This document shows, piece after piece, positions 29,101 to 37,606 of a DNA stretch of 54,190 nt; positions within the stretch are counted from its first letter, which is position 1; every line of letters starts with the position of its first letter. A program made the translations under genes and the position numbers. Under the pieces are notes generated by a model. It saw nothing but the letters and a program-made list of their open reading frames with translations. It had not been told where the DNA came from and searched no databases. This DNA is from Flavobacteriales bacterium (lineage in GTDB: Bacteria > Bacteroidota > Bacteroidia > Flavobacteriales_D > UBA2798). The stretch lies in the NCBI GenBank assembly GCA_019694795.1, contig JAIBBF010000019.1, positions 1-54,190 of the forward strand, written 5' to 3'.

Positions 29101-29845
29101 CGGAGTCGTCGGTAACAGTTACGGCAATCGGATTGCTGGCTACAATAACGGTACCTGCTAAATTATTTCCGGGTACTGAAGTGTTTTGGACCATGTTTTG
29201 AATCGTGTAGCATTGTCCTTTTAAAGGCAAGGTCACCGAATACGTTACATTGGCAGGATGTCCGCCTACCACATTACAGCGCGGTGTAATATATATTACC
29301 GTGTTGTCTTCTGTTGCCACTAAATTGATTTGCTGGTAAGGTTGGGTAACTGTTCCATCTCCATTTAAATCCCCTCCCAAGGTTTGATTGTTCCATCTGG
29401 TTTGAAAGGATGCAACGAATTCAGTTCCTAATCCATTTTGACCCTTCAATGAAAAAGTTTCCGGATTGTAATACTGCGGTGCGCGGGTAATTACATCGTA
29501 AACTATGGTAATAGGGAAATCAGATGTGATTTTAAATCCATAGGGTAAAACGGTATTCGCCGGTTTGCTTTCAATGGTATTCATCATATGATGAACCGTT
29601 TTTGAAAACAAGGAATTCGCAGGCACAACAAAAGTGGTATCGTAACCGGTTACGGGTTGTTGCAAACGAATGGTGGTTGGATTACCAAAGGTTGAAAAGT
29701 GGAATGCAATAGGATCTCTCCAGTGGTGATCCGGAGTTACCCATGGTGCTGCAAACCAAAACAAGGTATCAACTTGTGCATGTAGCTTTGATCCGAACCA
29801 GTTAAGTCCGAAAAGCAAAAGGAAAATATATTTCAGGTTCTTCAT
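26117..29845 (-). CDS. Giant T9SS type B cargo protein (A3): IgGFc-binding-like N-terminus, five Cys-pair repeats, three PKD domains, CHU_C tail
   Basis: A 1242-residue protein. A longer frame runs back into F2; the ATG at 29845, one base after the F2 stop, gives a signal peptide ending Leu-His-Ala before Gln. Residues about 25-460 resemble the IgGFc-binding N-terminal domain of Bacteroidota surface proteins (GTEFVASFQ, VIYITPRCNV, GKDYIVLKG). About 465-905 hold five repeats of roughly 88 residues with an early Cys in a C-x-N context and a late Cys. Three PKD domains (WNWNFGD, WDYDFGDGS, WYWNFGDS) lie at about 907-1150. The type B sorting domain starts at GFTPNGDGENDVF and ends VTLMR. It is an exported surface protein, probably adhesive; no enzymatic motif is seen. 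Confidence 0.9.
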   Translation of the reverse strand: MKNLKYIFLLLFGLNWFGSKLHAQVDTLFWFAAPWVTPDHHWRDPIAFHFSTFGNPTTIRLQQPVTGYDTTFVVPANSLFSKTVHHMMNTIESKPANTVLPYGFKITSDFPITIVYDVITRAPQYYNPETFSLKGQNGLGTEFVASFQTRWNNQTLGGDLNGDGTVTQPYQQINLVATEDNTVIYITPRCNVVGGHPANVTYSVTLPLKGQCYTIQNMVQNTSVPGNNLAGTVIVASNPIAVTVTDDSVNPSGGGGCYDLMGDQTVPTDVIGKDYIVLKGFLNAGSEESCFITATENFTTVTINDGTATTVILNQGDTYRYQLLQPRTSVSADKNVYVLHMTGYGCELGKAILPPLNCSGSDIVTFPRTNPQNFSLNILCPTGAEGGFLLNGSGALVPAGSFNAVPGTGGQWMAAQLTFTTAQIASGSSNILTNSIDNFGLGIINGGTSTGCLYHYMSSFIRRVYTNAGNDQTVCSGEPVINLSGTVEGGSTTGIWNVLDGSGTLATPTNLTTTYTPTTSDYTQGTLTFVLQSTGNCEPVADTMRVTFIQSPVVDAGTANIYCKNNITDIPVSGTLQFAAGATWTGGNGGAFANNGALSTTYTPSPADLSQDSLVLILTSAGSFFACPNDVDTLVVFFTDPPMVNAGANQVLCANTPQVNISGSVSGATTTGTWSTFGGGTFSPAGNLNTVYNVNPTDTTNGIVYLTLTSTNNGNCLAVRDSIEIQFVDVPFVAIVSEDTVCANVGTVNLDGAISSGYTPLWNTNGAGSIASNNSLSTVYSVSPIDTTAGFIQIYLSTNAGICPAQTDTMILVFATPPVAFAGIDQAFCANEVVQLNGVITGVTNTGTWTSTGTGTFNPGANFLTTTYTPSPLDVLNGGLDLILTSTNNQGCNPASDVMSITFKPAPLADFTASIECVGDNTIFNDISVATPNSVNSWNWNFGDLTTSIAQNPLHPYTASGTFTVTLIAGSSNGCYDTIQKQVTVNPLPIANFTVNTPCEGSPVTFTDQSFISTGAVTQWDYDFGDGSTHGTNQVVNHVFPGTGTFNVTLEVTSALGCSDTVIIPVTIIPRPNAAFTMSPNPVLALEAVQFTDLSTGTTPIIDWYWNFGDSAGINQQNPTHVYNNGGVYYVDLIVTDQNGCTDTARNEMIVTLLPAVPSGFTPNGDGENDVFRVRGGPFESIVFRVYNSWGQLIFSTTDQNEGWDGTFKGEDQPMGVYTWTVEVVITGGKVFNKTGDVTLMR

Positions 29846-29846
29846 C

Positions 29847-30827
29847 TTATTTCTGTTTTTCCTCTGTTTCACGTTGCTTTTTGTTTTTCTCCATAATGGA
29901 GTTATTGAGTTCTTCATCTTCTTCATCCAACGATTTTTTCTTGGTGGTTAATCGGAAACTGATGCCAATTTCATGGGTTCCGTTTTGGTATGGGTTGATG
30001 GACGATAATGAATAGTCGTAAGAATAACCAATGGTGAGTCGGTTAAACGCAGTGTATCCTACACCAATACTTGCCGCATCTGATAGGCGATAGGTGGCCG
30101 ATACCCAGAAGTTTTTATTAAAGATTCCGCGTAAACTAAAATCTGCCGATACGGGTAATCCTTTGGTATAGCGAACAAGCGTTGAAGGTTGCAACTCAAA
30201 ATTTTTCTTGAAGGCATGTGTGTATCCTCCCATTAAATTGTAGTGCATAGCTAACTGGTCGTTATAGGTAGTAAAGCTGATGCTTTGTCCCAATACCTGA
30301 TTAGCCGATAATCCGACAAAGAATTTTTCATTGTGAATATAGGCCCCGGAATTTAAATCGATGGCGTTGGCAGATAGAACATTTCCGGTCAGCAATTCAT
30401 CTCCTCCGTCAACCACGCGTACATCATATAGGCGGACACGGTATTGCACAAATCCAGGACTTACACCCAATCGCAATGAGGTTGTTTTATTTAATTTGAT
30501 TTTATACGAGTAGTTAATGTAAACTCCGGTGCGAGCGGTGAGTCCTACATTATCCGAAACAATCATTCCCGCAAAGCCATGTTTCTGACGATCTTTTACA
30601 GATCCGATTATACTTGCAGAAAATGTTTTAGGAGCACCATCAAATCCTGCCCACTGATTGCGGTAGTTAATGTTGGCACGATGAAATGCTTCACTTCCTG
30701 AAATAGCAGGATTGTAATACAAGGGGTTTAACAGGTAGTTGGTGTAAATAGCCTGTTGCTGCGAATACACTTTTCCAAATGAAAACAGTGCAAGGCAAAT
30801 CGAAATTATGGATTTAAAATTCTTCAT
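29847..30827 (-). CDS. PorP/SprF-family T9SS outer-membrane protein (F2), divergent subfamily
   Basis: A 326-residue protein: signal peptide to Val-Tyr-Ser, then QQQAIYTNYLLNPLYYNPAISGS, the PorP/SprF N-terminal signature, and NINYRNQWAGFDGAPKTFSAS. A predicted beta-barrel ends in HEIGISFRL. It differs clearly from F1 and F3 and carries a C-terminal tail of about 30 residues that is almost entirely charged (KKKSLDEEDEELNNS and onward) in place of their CPR ending. It lies 14 bases after A2 and one base before A3, so it is coupled to both. It most likely serves A2. Confidence 0.9.
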   Translation of the reverse strand: MKNFKSIISICLALFSFGKVYSQQQAIYTNYLLNPLYYNPAISGSEAFHRANINYRNQWAGFDGAPKTFSASIIGSVKDRQKHGFAGMIVSDNVGLTARTGVYINYSYKIKLNKTTSLRLGVSPGFVQYRVRLYDVRVVDGGDELLTGNVLSANAIDLNSGAYIHNEKFFVGLSANQVLGQSISFTTYNDQLAMHYNLMGGYTHAFKKNFELQPSTLVRYTKGLPVSADFSLRGIFNKNFWVSATYRLSDAASIGVGYTAFNRLTIGYSYDYSLSSINPYQNGTHEIGISFRLTTKKKSLDEEDEELNNSIMEKNKKQRETEEKQK

Positions 30828-30841
30828 GTCTGTATCTGTTT

Positions 30842-33800
30842 TTATCGGATCAATAGAATAGTACCAGTAATCGGTTCAGGCTTCGAAGGGTCTTTCAAAT
30901 CAAGAACGAAGAAATAAGTAGAGGCAGGTAATGGCTCTCCATTAAAGGTTCCATCCCATGGTGTTGTATAACCGTCGGAAGAAAATAGTTTTTGTCCCCA
31001 GCGGTTAAATATTTCTACACTAGCATTCGGATAAAGAATGGAAATGAAGTTGAGTTTCCATACATCATTTTTTCCGTCACCATTCGGTGAAATAGCATTT
31101 GGAATTAATGTACTGATGTCGTTAGATACCGTGTTGATGGAGATATAGACTCTGGCTGTATCTGAACATCCCAGGTTGTCGAACACAATTTGTGTAATCT
31201 GGTATAGTCCATTCGCAAAATAAATATGCGTTGGATCTTGCAATGTAGATCCTCCGGTACCATCCCCAAATTCCCATTCGAAGATGGTAGCATTGGAGGA
31301 GGTGTCGATAAATTCAACTTCAGCTCCAACATTTAATCCACTGGCGGTATTGTAATAGAAACCGGCGCTTGGTCGAGGATTAACGGTGATGGGTGTTACA
31401 ATGGTATCGCGACATCCATTCGTAGTGGAAACGATGTGCGTAATGTAAAATGTTCCTACACCTGTAAATACTTGGGTGGCATTTTGTGCAGCGATATTTC
31501 CTAAACCGCCAAAATCATAATACCAGTAGTTGATCGATCCAGAACTTACTGTTGAGTTATCGGTAAAATCAATCGTCACTTGTGATCCGCTACATGCAGG
31601 TACGTAGCTGAAATTAGCAACAGGAAGAGGATATACAGTTACGGTTTGCGATAAGGTGTCTTTACATCCTGTAGTATTGGTTACAATCAATTCAACAGGA
31701 TAAGATCCGTCGGCCAGATAAGTATGTGTTGGATCTTGAGAGGTAGAAGTATTTCCATCGCCAAAATTCCATTCCCATGTGTTCAATGAACCATATCCTG
31801 GTAAAGAAAAGTCGGTGAATGAATTGCTTTCATTTAAACAAACATTGTTGTAGTTAAAATTCGCAAATGGAGGAGCAACAAAATCAATGCGCATCGTTGC
31901 GGATTCTGCAAGGCAATTTCCGTTTGATGTAGAGGTGAGTGTAAGAATTACATTTCCATTGCTGATTTCCGCTGCCGTTGGTGTATAGCTGGCGTTTAAA
32001 TCGGATGAGGAAGGACTAAATGTTCCCGCTCCGCCGGTCCAGATACCACTGGTGGTGGGACCACTAACTACTCCGGCTAAATCTACTGAAGGATCATTGC
32101 TGCAGGCAATCTGATTAACTCCGGCATTTACGGTTGGATCGGGAGTAAAGGTGACCACAATACTATCGATGGCCGGATTACAAATGCCGTTGTTGGTGGA
32201 TTCAAGATACAGTGTTACACTTCCTGAATTTACATCCGTCACCGAAGGTGTATAGGTGGCGTTGAGTGATAAATTATTCGGAGAAAAAATTCCGTTACCA
32301 GAGGTGGTCCATCTTCCGGTAGTTGCCGTTCCGGAAATAGTTCCGCTTATGGAAATGTTCGGGTTGTTACTGCAGGCTGTTGCTGTTGCAGGACCCGCAT
32401 CTGCTTTCGGTACATCAGTAATGGTTACAACCATGGTATCGCTTACCGAAGCACAGGTACCTATGTTGGTCGCTGTAAGAACTAAGATCACCGTTCCATT
32501 GGCAGTGTCGGTAGAAGAAGCAATGTAATCGGCATTTAAATCGGTGTTTTGCGGACTAAACGTTCCGTTGCCTAGTGTCGACCAAATTCCTGTTGTTGCT
32601 CCACCGGTAACTCCGCCATTCAGATTTACGATAGCGTTGTTTCCACAAACTGTTTGGTCGGCAGAAGCATTTACAATTGGTGCGGGTTCAACAGTTAAAA
32701 TCAATGTGTCGCGTTGTACGGGACAAGGACCGGTAGAGGATAAAATTAATTTTATGGGACTCACAACAGTGTCGAGTCCATTAGGAAGATAATTATTGGT
32801 TAGGCTGGTCAATCCATTTTGGAAACTTCCGAATCCGGTAGAACTCCATGTTCCGGTTACTGATCCGCCACCAACAATTCCGTTTAAGCTAAAAGGAACG
32901 TTGGCACAAACGCTTGCATCTGCACCTGCATCAACAAAAGGATAAGAACTGAATTCGCTGAGGTATGCAAAACCTGATCCGGCAGTACTGCTTCCGTACA
33001 TAATTCCCATTCCGAAAATATCGCCACTATTGGTTACAATGTTGTAACTGTTTTGCGGAATATCGGTGGTGTTAAAAAAGATCAATGCACTTTTATAATT
33101 TCCGCCGGTACCCGGAACAGTTCTAAATGCAGAGGAAGGAATTAACGATGAATTTCCGTTTAATTGAAATTGTCCTTCAAATCCTGTTCTTGTATATAAT
33201 CGCAAAGCGAAAGAGTCGGTAACAGGACGAGTAAATGCGGTGGAGTAGGTTCCTGCGCAAAGTAAATTCGGCACCTGCGCTCCACTTAATTTACATCCAT
33301 TTCCTGATGCATGAAAAACATAAACGGGTTTTGAAGTTTGAATGAAATTTACCGTGTCGGTAATACTGATTTCATAAGCTTCACCCCAGTTGATTAATGT
33401 GGTTGCTGTACCACTATTGTAAACATTAACCGAAGTTCCGTTTTGTGTAGCCAGCACATACACTTTTTCGTTGATGGCTTTTCCTTTGTGAATGATGTAA
33501 TCTTTCCCGATGTATTGCGAAGAAGTAATCTGGTCTGCCATTGTACTTAAACATCCGGTGTTACTCATTGCGCCCATGTAAACAGTTACGGCAACGGGTT
33601 TATCGGAAGAAATAATAGATCCACTTAACGAGGTAGTAGATACCAAATCACTTTCGCGTGCAGAATAGGTTTGTCCCGCATTCAGCGTTATGCTGTAGGT
33701 TGAGTTTACGGCATGTCCGGTTACTGCCGAACGTGGAGTAATTAAAACGGTAGTTGCATTTTGCGTTGCAACAATTTCTATACTGTTAAACGAAGCTGGG

Positions 33801-34258
33801 GTAGTGGAACCGTTGTTCCAGAATTTTTGGAATGGTGTATAAAATTCGGTTCCTAATCCTTTTTCTCCTTTTAATGAAATGGCTTCTTTGTTGGATGCAG
33901 CTCCTATTTCGTAGAAAACGCTAATGTCTGCCGTTGAGCTAATGTGCAGACCGTTGTTGTTAACCGCATTTCCGGATGGACTTTCGATGGATGCCAAAAA
34001 TGCGCTGAGGTTCACATTTTGGGTAGCATTTGCTCCCAGGTTTACCACAATGGGTGTAAATCCGCCATTGGCCGGTTGATTGATGGTTACCGTTGCAGCC
34101 GAGCCATAACTCATGATTCGCAAACCAATGGGCTGGTCACCGAGTGATGCAGAAACCTCAGGAGCCGCCAGCCAGAAATCGGTGTCAATCTGGGCAGATG
34201 TACGGCTAAAAATCCCGCTAAACAGTAAAATTAAAAGAGCAATTCGACTTTTGGTCAT
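30842..34258 (-). CDS. Giant T9SS type B cargo protein (A2): IgGFc-binding-like N-terminus, four Cys-pair repeats, three PKD domains, CHU_C tail
   Basis: A 1138-residue protein with a signal peptide ending Thr-Ser-Ala before Gln. Residues about 25-437 form an IgGFc-binding-like domain alignable by eye with A3 (GTEFYTPFQ, VLITPRSAV, GKDYIIHKG). About 438-793 hold four 88-residue repeats (e.g. VNASADQTVCGNN to NIGTCASVSDTM). Three PKD domains are at about 794-1045 (WEWNFGDGN, WEFGDGT). The type B sorting domain is ISPNGDGKNDVW, NRWGQKLFSS, PWDGTFNGEPLP, ending TILLIR. It is the first gene of the five-gene operon, with its own promoter and a direct repeat in the leader. Confidence 0.9.
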   Translation of the reverse strand: MTKSRIALLILLFSGIFSRTSAQIDTDFWLAAPEVSASLGDQPIGLRIMSYGSAATVTINQPANGGFTPIVVNLGANATQNVNLSAFLASIESPSGNAVNNNGLHISSTADISVFYEIGAASNKEAISLKGEKGLGTEFYTPFQKFWNNGSTTPASFNSIEIVATQNATTVLITPRSAVTGHAVNSTYSITLNAGQTYSARESDLVSTTSLSGSIISSDKPVAVTVYMGAMSNTGCLSTMADQITSSQYIGKDYIIHKGKAINEKVYVLATQNGTSVNVYNSGTATTLINWGEAYEISITDTVNFIQTSKPVYVFHASGNGCKLSGAQVPNLLCAGTYSTAFTRPVTDSFALRLYTRTGFEGQFQLNGNSSLIPSSAFRTVPGTGGNYKSALIFFNTTDIPQNSYNIVTNSGDIFGMGIMYGSSTAGSGFAYLSEFSSYPFVDAGADASVCANVPFSLNGIVGGGSVTGTWSSTGFGSFQNGLTSLTNNYLPNGLDTVVSPIKLILSSTGPCPVQRDTLILTVEPAPIVNASADQTVCGNNAIVNLNGGVTGGATTGIWSTLGNGTFSPQNTDLNADYIASSTDTANGTVILVLTATNIGTCASVSDTMVVTITDVPKADAGPATATACSNNPNISISGTISGTATTGRWTTSGNGIFSPNNLSLNATYTPSVTDVNSGSVTLYLESTNNGICNPAIDSIVVTFTPDPTVNAGVNQIACSNDPSVDLAGVVSGPTTSGIWTGGAGTFSPSSSDLNASYTPTAAEISNGNVILTLTSTSNGNCLAESATMRIDFVAPPFANFNYNNVCLNESNSFTDFSLPGYGSLNTWEWNFGDGNTSTSQDPTHTYLADGSYPVELIVTNTTGCKDTLSQTVTVYPLPVANFSYVPACSGSQVTIDFTDNSTVSSGSINYWYYDFGGLGNIAAQNATQVFTGVGTFYITHIVSTTNGCRDTIVTPITVNPRPSAGFYYNTASGLNVGAEVEFIDTSSNATIFEWEFGDGTGGSTLQDPTHIYFANGLYQITQIVFDNLGCSDTARVYISINTVSNDISTLIPNAISPNGDGKNDVWKLNFISILYPNASVEIFNRWGQKLFSSDGYTTPWDGTFNGEPLPASTYFFVLDLKDPSKPEPITGTILLIR

Positions 34259-34307
34259 AGGTATGTTGACTTTTCTTAACGCAATAAGAGTGTTATGTTG
34301 CTGTTTA

Positions 34308-34334
34308 TCAATTGATTAACATTCAATTGATTAA
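34308..34334 (-). repeat. Two 12-bp direct repeats in the A2 leader
   Basis: TCAATTGATTAA occurs at 34308-34319 and 34323-34334, 15-bp period; each contains the palindrome TCAATTGA. The pair lies between the -7 element and the A2 start, where it could act as an operator or leader element. Confidence 0.6.
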
Positions 34335-34353
34335 ATAGCAGCACATTTGGTCG

Positions 34354-34383
34354 CAAAGGTAGTTAATTAAGCGCGTAAACCAA
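34354..34383 (-). promoter_or_regulatory. Promoter of the A2-F2-A3-F3-E2 operon
   Basis: Minus-strand TTG (34381-34383), a 19-base spacer and a perfect TACCTTTG (34354-34361), giving a leader of roughly 90 bases before A2. Confidence 0.65.
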
Positions 34384-34485
34384 TGAAAATGCCGCATTAA
34401 TCGGACAAAGTCAGGGTTTAGTCTTTTAAAAAACGGGTTTTGGTAGCACTAAAAATGGACGTTGGACAATGAAAAAACGTTGCAT

Positions 34486-34513
34486 AAAAAAAGCCCGGAA
34501 TTGACCGGGCTTT
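34486..34513 (-). terminator. Rho-independent terminator of the A1-F1-E1 operon
   Basis: A 9-bp perfect stem (AAAGCCCGG, 34490-34498 with 34505-34513) with a 6-base loop, followed on the minus strand by a T run. It starts 24 bases beyond the E1 stop and separates the two T9SS operons. Confidence 0.85.
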
Positions 34514-34536
34514 GGGAATTAAGGATGAATGTTTTT

Positions 34537-36591
34537 TTATTCTTGTTTAACAACACGGAAAGCTGTTCTTCGGTTGCGCTGATGCATTTCTTCTTTTTTA
34601 TCGGCATTTTGTTCAGCCTCGATATCATCGCATTTAAACAAGGGTTCCGTTTCACCATAACCTTGAGGAATCAAGCGTTCTTTGGCAATTCCTTTCGAAA
34701 TGAGATAGTCGACACAGGATTTCGCACGGTCTTTTGAAAGTTTGAGGTTGTAATTATCGTTACCGCGGCAGTCGGTGTGCGATTTAATTTCTACTACCAG
34801 GTCATTATTCAGAACAAGGAAGTCGTAAAGCTGATCCAGAATTTCTTTGGATTTCGGACGAAGGGTTGCTTTATCGAAATCGTATTCGATACCCGGAATT
34901 TCTATTTCACCGGTAGGAATTAAGCGCAGGTAAAAATCTTGTTGCAGGTGTGTGGTCTCTGTAATTCCGGTGGTGTTTACGCTTGCAGCATCGGCAAAAT
35001 ATTTGGTCTTTTTACCTTTCATAAATATCTCCATCCCCACATTTAAACCGGTCTTATAAAAACCGTTTTCATCGGTAATTAAAACAATCGGTTCCCATTC
35101 GCCATTTACGTCCTTCAATTCTACAATTGCACCCGGAATCGGTTCTTCTGTAGCTGCATCGTAAACGTAACCCTGAATATCAATTTCAATGGTTCCTTTT
35201 ACAAATCCATACAATTTTTCGCAGTTACCCGAGATTACTTCCGAACTATCGCAAGAGCTGCATTTTTCTCTGTCGGATGCGTAATATCCGCGTTTCTGAT
35301 CCGGAGCCAGAATAAAATAACGGTCGTCTTTATTGGAGTTGATGGGTGCACCCATGTTGATGGGGGTCGACCAAATGCCTTCGTCTTCTACAAATTGAGT
35401 TTTAAAAACATCTAATCCGCCAAATCCTCTGTGACCTGTAGATGAAAAATAAAGTGTATTGGTCAGAAGATGATAATAAGGCGTTGTTTCATCTTCAGCG
35501 GTATTTACAACGGGACCCAAATTCACCGGGTCACCTAGAATTCCGTCTGCATCTACCGGACAATACCAGATATCTAAACCGCCTTGTCCGCCCGGACGAT
35601 CCGATGCAAAAAACAACTTGGTTTCATCCATGTTTAACATCGGCATCATGGTTTTATAACCTTCCATGTTGATGTCGAGTTTTAATGGTTCCATCCAACG
35701 TTTATTGAAACGCTTGCTTACATAGATATAACACTCTTTTCTGTTCTCGGGATTCCAGCGCGTAAAATAAAAAGTGCTGCGGTCAACCGACAACACCGAT
35801 CCGCCTTCATTCATCTCGGAATTCACAGGTGATGCAAAAGGTAATGGTTGATCCCACGATGCACTGTCTTTTTGTGAAACGATAAATAAATCGGAAGTGT
35901 ATTTTCCGTCGTCTTTTTTCGGATCAAGAACCGTATTGCCGGATTTTGCATTGGCAAAAATGAGTGATTCATCCGTAAAGAAATTTACGCCAAAGGAAGC
36001 AACACCAGAATTAAATGTGGAGTCGAGTTTATGAATGAAAATATCGTTGCGCCGGTTTTCTTCATTGCGGGCAAAAGCACAACTGGCAATTTTGTTTTCG
36101 GTGAGTTGTTTCATTTTTTCATCACCGGTTTCATTTAAGAAGGCTTCAAAATAACTTTGTGCTTCTTCGTACTTATCATTATGCATTAAACAGCTAGCAT
36201 AATAATATTTTGCATTCGGGAATTGTGGCGATGGATTTTCCATAGCGGTTTTGTACCACAGTTCTGCATTGTCGTAATCCCTCAACAGGCGGTACGATTC
36301 GGCTAAACGATGAATCACGTAAACTTTTTTCGCATCGGAAGCATCCACTTTTGCAGTGCTGTCGCTTTTTTCCTTTTTTACGGAACGGGATGCGGATACA
36401 ATTTCATACGGATAGGTAAGGTCGTACTTGCCCGGAATGTGTTCAACAATTCGTTTATAGAAATAAACTGCGGAGCCGTAGTTTTCTTTTTGAAAGGCAG
36501 CGTCGCCGAGTTCTATCAGTTCTTTTTTGCTTTGTGCCTGTGCAATCAATCCGATGAACAGGGATACAAGAAGTAGTATATGTCTTTTCAT
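34537..36591 (-). CDS. PorE-like T9SS-associated OmpA-family protein (E1): TPR, propeller, regulatory-like domain, OmpA domain
   Basis: A 684-residue protein with a signal peptide ending Ala-Gln-Ala before Gln. TPR-like helices lie at about 20-190. A PD40-type propeller at about 195-455 includes MDETKLFFASDRPGGQGGLDIWY, broken here by a Cys-rich loop near its end (CSSCDSSEV). A carboxypeptidase-regulatory-like domain at about 460-560 contains GAIVELKDVNGE. The OmpA domain follows (EIKSHTDCRGNDNYNLKLSK, NRRTAFRV). It would tie the outer-membrane secretion machinery to peptidoglycan. It starts 2 bases after F1 and ends at a terminator. Its OmpA domain matches E2 far better than its N-terminal half does. 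Confidence 0.87.
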   Translation of the reverse strand: MKRHILLLVSLFIGLIAQAQSKKELIELGDAAFQKENYGSAVYFYKRIVEHIPGKYDLTYPYEIVSASRSVKKEKSDSTAKVDASDAKKVYVIHRLAESYRLLRDYDNAELWYKTAMENPSPQFPNAKYYYASCLMHNDKYEEAQSYFEAFLNETGDEKMKQLTENKIASCAFARNEENRRNDIFIHKLDSTFNSGVASFGVNFFTDESLIFANAKSGNTVLDPKKDDGKYTSDLFIVSQKDSASWDQPLPFASPVNSEMNEGGSVLSVDRSTFYFTRWNPENRKECYIYVSKRFNKRWMEPLKLDINMEGYKTMMPMLNMDETKLFFASDRPGGQGGLDIWYCPVDADGILGDPVNLGPVVNTAEDETTPYYHLLTNTLYFSSTGHRGFGGLDVFKTQFVEDEGIWSTPINMGAPINSNKDDRYFILAPDQKRGYYASDREKCSSCDSSEVISGNCEKLYGFVKGTIEIDIQGYVYDAATEEPIPGAIVELKDVNGEWEPIVLITDENGFYKTGLNVGMEIFMKGKKTKYFADAASVNTTGITETTHLQQDFYLRLIPTGEIEIPGIEYDFDKATLRPKSKEILDQLYDFLVLNNDLVVEIKSHTDCRGNDNYNLKLSKDRAKSCVDYLISKGIAKERLIPQGYGETEPLFKCDDIEAEQNADKKEEMHQRNRRTAFRVVKQE

Positions 36592-36593
36592 CT

Positions 36594-37589
36594 TTATAAT
36601 CTTGGACAGGTTTTAACTGGGTTCGGATCGATTTTTTTGTTGATGTAGGTAACCGATAATTCTAAACCTCCTCTTCCGTTAGTTGCAGGCTGCAGGGAAG
36701 AAGTATTGATGTCGTAACTAATGCGGTAAGTGAATTTTCCTAATTGTAAACCGGCCATAATTACAGCTGCATCTTTGTTTCTAAAGGTCGGACCAAACAA
36801 TAAAAACGCATCCTGATCCGCGAGGTAGTAATGGATGTCCATGGCATAAGTTAATTCTCTCGCATTTTTTTCTCCCATATAAAATGCTTTTCCAACCAGC
36901 TGAATTTTTTCGGTCAGATTAACTTTTGTTCCCCCATGAGCAACCCATCTTACCGGTAGTTTGTTGTTGGAGTTAAAGAAGGATTCTTTTGGTTGATTGA
37001 TGTGGAAAAATGAAATGCCTGCAAAGGGATTAAACAATGCACTTTCCTTTCCGTAGAAATACATCAGTCCGGCATTAAAATCTCCTTTAAGCACACTGTT
37101 ACCGGCAAAGTTTTCACCCGATGAAACGTTCTGGTCGAAATAACCTCCCTGGTAGGGACTATACTGACTTCCAAAACTGAGTTTTTCGTAGTTGATGCTT
37201 TTCTGAAATGCACCTCCTTGTAGACCGATACTCAAATGGTGATTATTGTTTTTATCTAATTTGATTTTATAAGCTGCTGAAACCAAAAAACTAAATACGT
37301 TGTAGTTTCCGGCTCCTGCTCTGAAGTTTGCAATTTGTGCTCCAACCGAAAACTTTTTTAAAGGCATATCGCCACTAATTAATCCGGTGGTAAATGGTTT
37401 TGTTGCAATGGCCGACCATTGAGTGCGGTAGTGTCCGTGCAATCGTAAATTCCCTTTAAACATACCCGTCATGGCAGGATTTATATTTAAAGGTGCTGCT
37501 TCATATTGCGAAAGGTGAAAATCTTGCGCAGAAACGAGTCCCCCAATGGGAGTAAAAAGCAAGGCTATAATCAGTTTTTTCATTCTCAT
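36594..37589 (-). CDS. PorP/SprF-family T9SS outer-membrane protein (F1)
   Basis: A 331-residue protein: signal peptide to Val-Ser-Ala, then QDFHLSQYEAAPLNINPAMTGMF, the PorP/SprF signature, followed by RTQWSAIATKPFTTGLISGDMP and a beta-barrel. It ends TCPRL. Same length and pattern as F3. The ATG at 37589 is 17 bases after the A1 stop; a second ATG (37583) is two codons later. Expected role: outer-membrane partner needed for export or attachment of A1. Confidence 0.9.
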   Translation of the reverse strand: MRMKKLIIALLFTPIGGLVSAQDFHLSQYEAAPLNINPAMTGMFKGNLRLHGHYRTQWSAIATKPFTTGLISGDMPLKKFSVGAQIANFRAGAGNYNVFSFLVSAAYKIKLDKNNNHHLSIGLQGGAFQKSINYEKLSFGSQYSPYQGGYFDQNVSSGENFAGNSVLKGDFNAGLMYFYGKESALFNPFAGISFFHINQPKESFFNSNNKLPVRWVAHGGTKVNLTEKIQLVGKAFYMGEKNARELTYAMDIHYYLADQDAFLLFGPTFRNKDAAVIMAGLQLGKFTYRISYDINTSSLQPATNGRGGLELSVTYINKKIDPNPVKTCPRL

Positions 37590-37606
37590 GTTACTTCCCT
37601 CCCCGT

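Noticed and set aside
29846-29926. Longer N-terminus for A3 starting at 29926
   Set aside because: It would lie inside F2 and give a Lys/Arg-rich extension before a perfectly normal signal peptide; the ATG at 29845 directly after the F2 stop is better.
34259-34536. Possible small RNA or missing gene in the longest intergenic gap
   Set aside because: The gap is accounted for by the E1 terminator, the A2 promoter and a leader repeat; no second terminator or coding frame with a start was found.
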